Source of the DNA: Thermoplasmata archaeon | Lineage (GTDB): Archaea > Thermoplasmatota > Thermoplasmata > UBA184 | Length of the DNA stretch: 8,747 nucleotides | NCBI GenBank assembly: GCA_030039915.1 | Contig: JASHUP010000041.1 | Span: 1 to 8,747, forward strand | Direction of reading: 5' to 3' | Shown: positions 7,081 to 8,747 of the stretch, piece after piece | Layout of the letters: the number at the start of each line of letters is the position of its first letter | Numbering within the stretch: position 1 is the stretch's first letter | Notes under the pieces: generated by a model | What the model was told of the DNA's origin: nothing | The model's database searches: none | Seen by the model: only the letters and a program-made list of their open reading frames with translations | Position numbers and translations under genes: made by a program

Positions 7081-7898
7081 GCCCTCGGCTCGACGGACCT
7101 CACCACGGCCGGTGCGGGCCATCGCTCCGAGCGGTCACCGGCGAGGGACGAAGACGGGAAGAGCCGACGCTCGAGCTCGGTCGTAGCGAGCCGGAGCAGC
7201 GGCTCGAGGTTCACCGTGTCGGCGCGATTGTAGCGAACCAGGCGGTCGAGGGCGGATGCGTTCCCCCGCCGGTACTCTTGCCACAGGCGGACCGCCTCGA
7301 GGCCGTCGACCCCTTCGACCCCGGCTCGGGTACCGACCCCGAGACGCTGCTCGATCCGCTTGAGCCCCCCTGCGTGACCGATCCGGTAGAGCAGGAACCG
7401 CAGGTCGATGTGGGCGGGAGGAACGAGCATCTGCGGGAACGAGGCCAGCAGGAACGGCACGTCAAAGCGGCTCCCGTTGAACGTCACGAGGACTCCGAAC
7501 CGGCCGAGGTAGGCCGGCAGCTCCTCGAGGTCCTCGCCGGCGATGAACGTGCGCGTCGCGCCGGCGCCGTGCACCGTCACGACGGTCACGATGCCGCCGT
7601 AGGGGGAGAGTCCGGTGGTCTCGATGTCGAGGTACGCCGTCTCGGGCGCGAAGGCCGGGAAGAGCCGCCAGTGCTCGCGTTGGGGGAGTCGGCGGGCGAA
7701 CCATCCCGCGTCCCGCTCGGAGAGTGCCCGCTCGCTCCGCGCGACCTCGCTCGCGAGGCGCGTACGCGTTGCGGCGGAGACCCCGACGGATCGCCCGGGG
7801 GTCACGAGGTCGCTCCAATCTCGAATCCCGAGCTGCCAGAGCTCGGCTTCGGTGACCGGCCCGACGCCGGGCAGATGCAGGAACGTGGATCGGAGCAC
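7077..7898 (-). CDS. HhH plus RNase H-like (DEDD exonuclease) protein, YprB/RNase_H_2 family
   Basis: The 273-residue product has two parts. Residues 5-33 (LPGVGPVTEAELWQLGIRDW) look like a helix-hairpin-helix DNA-contact element. Residues 86-240 form a ribonuclease H-like 3'-5' exonuclease domain of the RNase_H_2 (YprB) type. The acidic residues of the DEDD site are visible: Asp91 and Glu93 in LDIETTGL, Asp146 in FNGSRFDVPFL, and Asp227 in YNRADTVNLE; HIDLRFL at 163-169 and GGLKRIEQRLG at 177-187 are also typical. The role is likely nucleic-acid processing or repair; the natural substrate is unknown. The start is GTG 7898, with a TATA-like AACTCTAAAG about 28 nt upstream, fitting a leaderless message. 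The TGA overlaps the glycosyltransferase GTG. The domain call is strong; biological function is open. Confidence 0.87.
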   Translation of the reverse strand: MLRSTFLHLPGVGPVTEAELWQLGIRDWSDLVTPGRSVGVSAATRTRLASEVARSERALSERDAGWFARRLPQREHWRLFPAFAPETAYLDIETTGLSPYGGIVTVVTVHGAGATRTFIAGEDLEELPAYLGRFGVLVTFNGSRFDVPFLLASFPQMLVPPAHIDLRFLLYRIGHAGGLKRIEQRLGVGTRAGVEGVDGLEAVRLWQEYRRGNASALDRLVRYNRADTVNLEPLLRLATTELERRLFPSSSLAGDRSERWPAPAVVRSVEPRA

Positions 7899-7919
7899 GG
7901 CGCCGCGGAGGGCCGCGTC

Positions 7920-7932
7920 GGCTTTAGAGTTC
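7920..7932 (-). promoter_or_regulatory. TATA-like promoter element for the exonuclease-glycosyltransferase operon
   Basis: In the 43-nt gap between the hypothetical gene and the exonuclease gene, the - strand reads AACTCTAAAG at 7931-7922, the only A/T-rich stretch in the gap. Its centre is about 28 nt before GTG 7898, the spacing expected for a leaderless archaeal transcript. The match to the TATA consensus is moderate and there is no clear BRE. Confidence 0.45.
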
Positions 7933-7941
7933 TCGCGTCGG

Positions 7942-8322
7942 CTACGGCCTCGGGTCGGCGGAGTCGACCGGGAGCGGCCCGATCGGAGCGATCAGCTCCT
8001 TCACGACCGCCCAGAACTTCGGGACCTCGGTCTTCGCGAGGCGTCGGCCGTAAAGCGGGGCGCGGCACTCGGCCTCGAGGACATCCGGGTCGTCGGCGTC
8101 CCACACGAGCCGAACGACCCAGTCGTCCTTCTCGAGCTCGTAGGAGTAGACGCGCTTCCTCGGGTCGGTCGGCACCGGGTTCGGCGCGAGGATATCGAGC
8201 GGCGGATCCGGGGGCGGGGGGACTCCCGGCATCAGGGTCATCGGCGGCGGTCGGTCCGGGAGCGTCAGGCGGATCCAGGCAACGACGGGCCAGTGACTGC
8301 GCGACACGCCCAGCGACGGCAC
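7942..8322 (-). CDS. Hypothetical protein with proline-rich N-terminal half
   Basis: I do not recognise this 126-residue protein. It starts with GTG 8322, placed 26-27 nt after a TTAA element, which suits a leaderless message; in-frame alternatives are GTG 8307 and the ATG codons at 8241 and 8232. After a short segment (WPVVAWIRLTLPDR) comes a proline-rich stretch at about 23-52 (PPP, PPPPDPP). The C-terminal half is a compact, mixed-charge region (RVYSYELEKDDWVVRLVWDA ... KFWAVVKELIAP) that looks like a small folded domain of alternating strands and a helix. There is no signal peptide or membrane helix of standard length. Amino-acid use looks like a real protein, unlike the arginine/proline-rich frames opposite. 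It is transcribed in the same direction as the 23S gene upstream but probably from its own promoter. Confidence 0.6.
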   Translation of the reverse strand: MPSLGVSRSHWPVVAWIRLTLPDRPPPMTLMPGVPPPPDPPLDILAPNPVPTDPRKRVYSYELEKDDWVVRLVWDADDPDVLEAECRAPLYGRRLAKTEVPKFWAVVKELIAPIGPLPVDSADPRP

Positions 8323-8342
8323 CTCCCGTGGGAGTCCGGTCG

Positions 8343-8353
8343 ACCCTTAACCG
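8343..8353 (-). promoter_or_regulatory. TATA-like element upstream of the hypothetical gene
   Basis: The - strand reads GGTTAAGGG at 8352-8344, in the 55-nt stretch between the rRNA T-tract hairpin and the hypothetical gene. Its centre lies 26-27 nt before GTG 8322. The position is right for an archaeal TATA box of a leaderless gene, but the core is only four A/T bases, so the evidence is mainly spacing. Confidence 0.35.
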
Positions 8354-8377
8354 TCTCGGGCCGGTCGGCTCGCCGTT

Positions 8378-8410
8378 GTTTCTTCTCGTTTCGACGCAAA
8401 AAAAAGAAAC
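8378..8410 (-). terminator. T-rich tract in a hairpin, probable terminator of the 23S rRNA transcript
   Basis: Read on the - strand, TTTCTTTTTTTT occupies 8409-8398, eleven T in twelve bases, just after the rRNA. Archaeal RNA polymerase ends transcription at such T-rich runs. The tract also begins a perfect 7-bp inverted repeat, GTTTCTT (8410-8404) with AAGAAAC (8384-8378), around a 19-nt loop. The next gene starts 56 nt further on with its own TATA-like element, consistent with a transcript end here. Confidence 0.6.
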
Positions 8411-8424
8411 CACACGCGTTCTGC

Positions 8425-8449
8425 TTAACTGCCAAGCGTAACCAGTTAA
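8425..8449 (-). repeat. Inverted repeat (7-bp stem, 11-nt loop) at the 3' edge of the 23S gene
   Basis: On the - strand TTAACTG (8449-8443) is followed after 11 nt by its perfect complement CAGTTAA (8431-8425). It begins about 13 nt after the conserved CACTAACG near the end of the 23S rRNA, so it lies at or just beyond the mature 3' end. It could be a processing or transcription-end hairpin, or its first arm may belong to the closing helix of the rRNA, whose partner is outside the window. Confidence 0.5.
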
Positions 8450-8747
8450 CGTAGCTGCGGACGTTAGTGGCTGCGGGCTGAACAGATCGCCCGAAGGCTT
8501 TCTGCGTACACCCCAGCTCTATCGAACTCGTCTTCTACGAATGTCCTTAGAGGTCTCTCTTTTTCGAGGGGGTTTCGGGCTTAGATGCTTTCAGCCCTTA
8601 TCCCGGAGCGCGTGGCTGCTCAGCGATGCCCTGCCGGACAACTGATGGACTAGAGGCGCCGATTCCCCGTTCCTCTCGTACTGTGGGAACCTTCTCGTCA
8701 GAGACCCTTGCACTTCCGCCAAAAAGCAACACACCTGTCTCGCGACG
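8441..8747 (-). rRNA. 23S ribosomal RNA, 3' end (domain VI), partial
   Basis: The - strand entering at the right edge matches the last part of the large-subunit rRNA. In order from 8747 it shows GTCGCGAGACAGG, the sarcin-ricin loop AGTACGAGAGGAAC (8682-8669), GGGCTGAAAGCATCTAAGC (about 8602-8584), the GTAGAAGACGA and GGGGTGTACGC elements, TTCAGCCCGC, and CACTAACG (8469-8462) close to the 3' end. AGGAAC after the sarcin-ricin GAGA, rather than bacterial AGGACC, indicates Archaea. The mature 3' end is estimated by analogy at about 20 nt past CACTAACG and may be off by 20 nt either way. The gene continues beyond the window. No 5S rRNA gene follows in the window. Confidence 0.95.

Noticed and set aside
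5192..7898. A restriction-modification or defence system built from the methyltransferase, the exonuclease and the glycosyltransferase
   Set aside because: The methyltransferase is convergent to the other two genes, and the exonuclease is a widespread YprB-type family, not a restriction endonuclease. Nothing ties them into one system.
6567..8441. 624-codon + strand frame spanning the glycosyltransferase, exonuclease and hypothetical genes up to the rRNA edge
   Set aside because: It has Arg/Gly/Pro-rich composition, runs antisense to three better-supported genes and ends close to the rRNA terminator. It is a shadow frame.
1..8747. CRISPR arrays, insertion sequences, tRNA genes, attachment sites
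   Set aside because: No regularly spaced repeats, transposase-like frames, terminal inverted repeats or tRNA-like T-loop motifs were seen, and the few gaps between genes are too short to hold them.

Overview
This 8.7 kb window is high-GC DNA (about two thirds G+C by eye), almost fully coding, and very probably archaeal. The main evidence is the 3' end of a 23S rRNA gene at the right edge, which carries the sarcin-ricin loop in its archaeal/eukaryotic form (AGTACGAGAGGAAC). A/T-rich TATA-like elements also sit about 26-33 nt upstream of several start codons with little room for a leader, which is the pattern of leaderless archaeal transcripts. No 5S rRNA gene follows the 23S gene closely. Unlinked rRNA genes, leaderless genes and the gene content would suit a GC-rich member of Thermoplasmatota, but that placement is inference.

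Layout, left to right. (1) 1-1044, +: the 3' part of a multi-pass membrane protein, probably a GT-C-fold glycosyltransferase. Its end overlaps tail-to-tail by 14 nt with the next operon. (2) 1031-3861, -: a complete three-gene operon for proton-translocating NAD(P) transhydrogenase, pntAA-pntAB-pntB, with zero-gap and ATGA junctions. (3) 3862-3923: a 62-nt divergent promoter region with one central TATA-like element. (4) 3924-5168, +: an FAD-dependent L-2-hydroxyglutarate oxidase (LhgO family). (5) 5192-6055, +: a solitary beta-class amino-methyltransferase for DNA, with no nuclease partner in view; its end overlaps the next gene by 25 nt. (6) 6031-7898, -: a two-gene operon of an HhH plus RNase H-like (DEDD exonuclease) protein followed by a family-2 glycosyltransferase, joined by a GTGA overlap. 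(7) 7942-8322, -: a small hypothetical protein with a proline-rich N-terminal half. (8) 8378-8449: hairpins and a T-rich tract that probably end the rRNA transcript. (9) about 8441-8747, -: the 23S rRNA 3' end, running off the window.

The transhydrogenase uses the membrane proton gradient to drive NADPH formation from NADH. The divergently placed LhgO would return L-2-hydroxyglutarate, a side product of NADH-linked dehydrogenases, to 2-oxoglutarate. A shared redox role is plausible but rests on position alone. The other genes look like independent housekeeping or modification functions. I see no mobile element, CRISPR array, tRNA gene or obvious multi-gene defence system. The points most worth checking are the single shared TATA element, the almost complete absence of CTAG beside a solitary DNA methyltransferase, the proton-channel residue pattern of the transhydrogenase, and a divergent stretch in the 23S rRNA.
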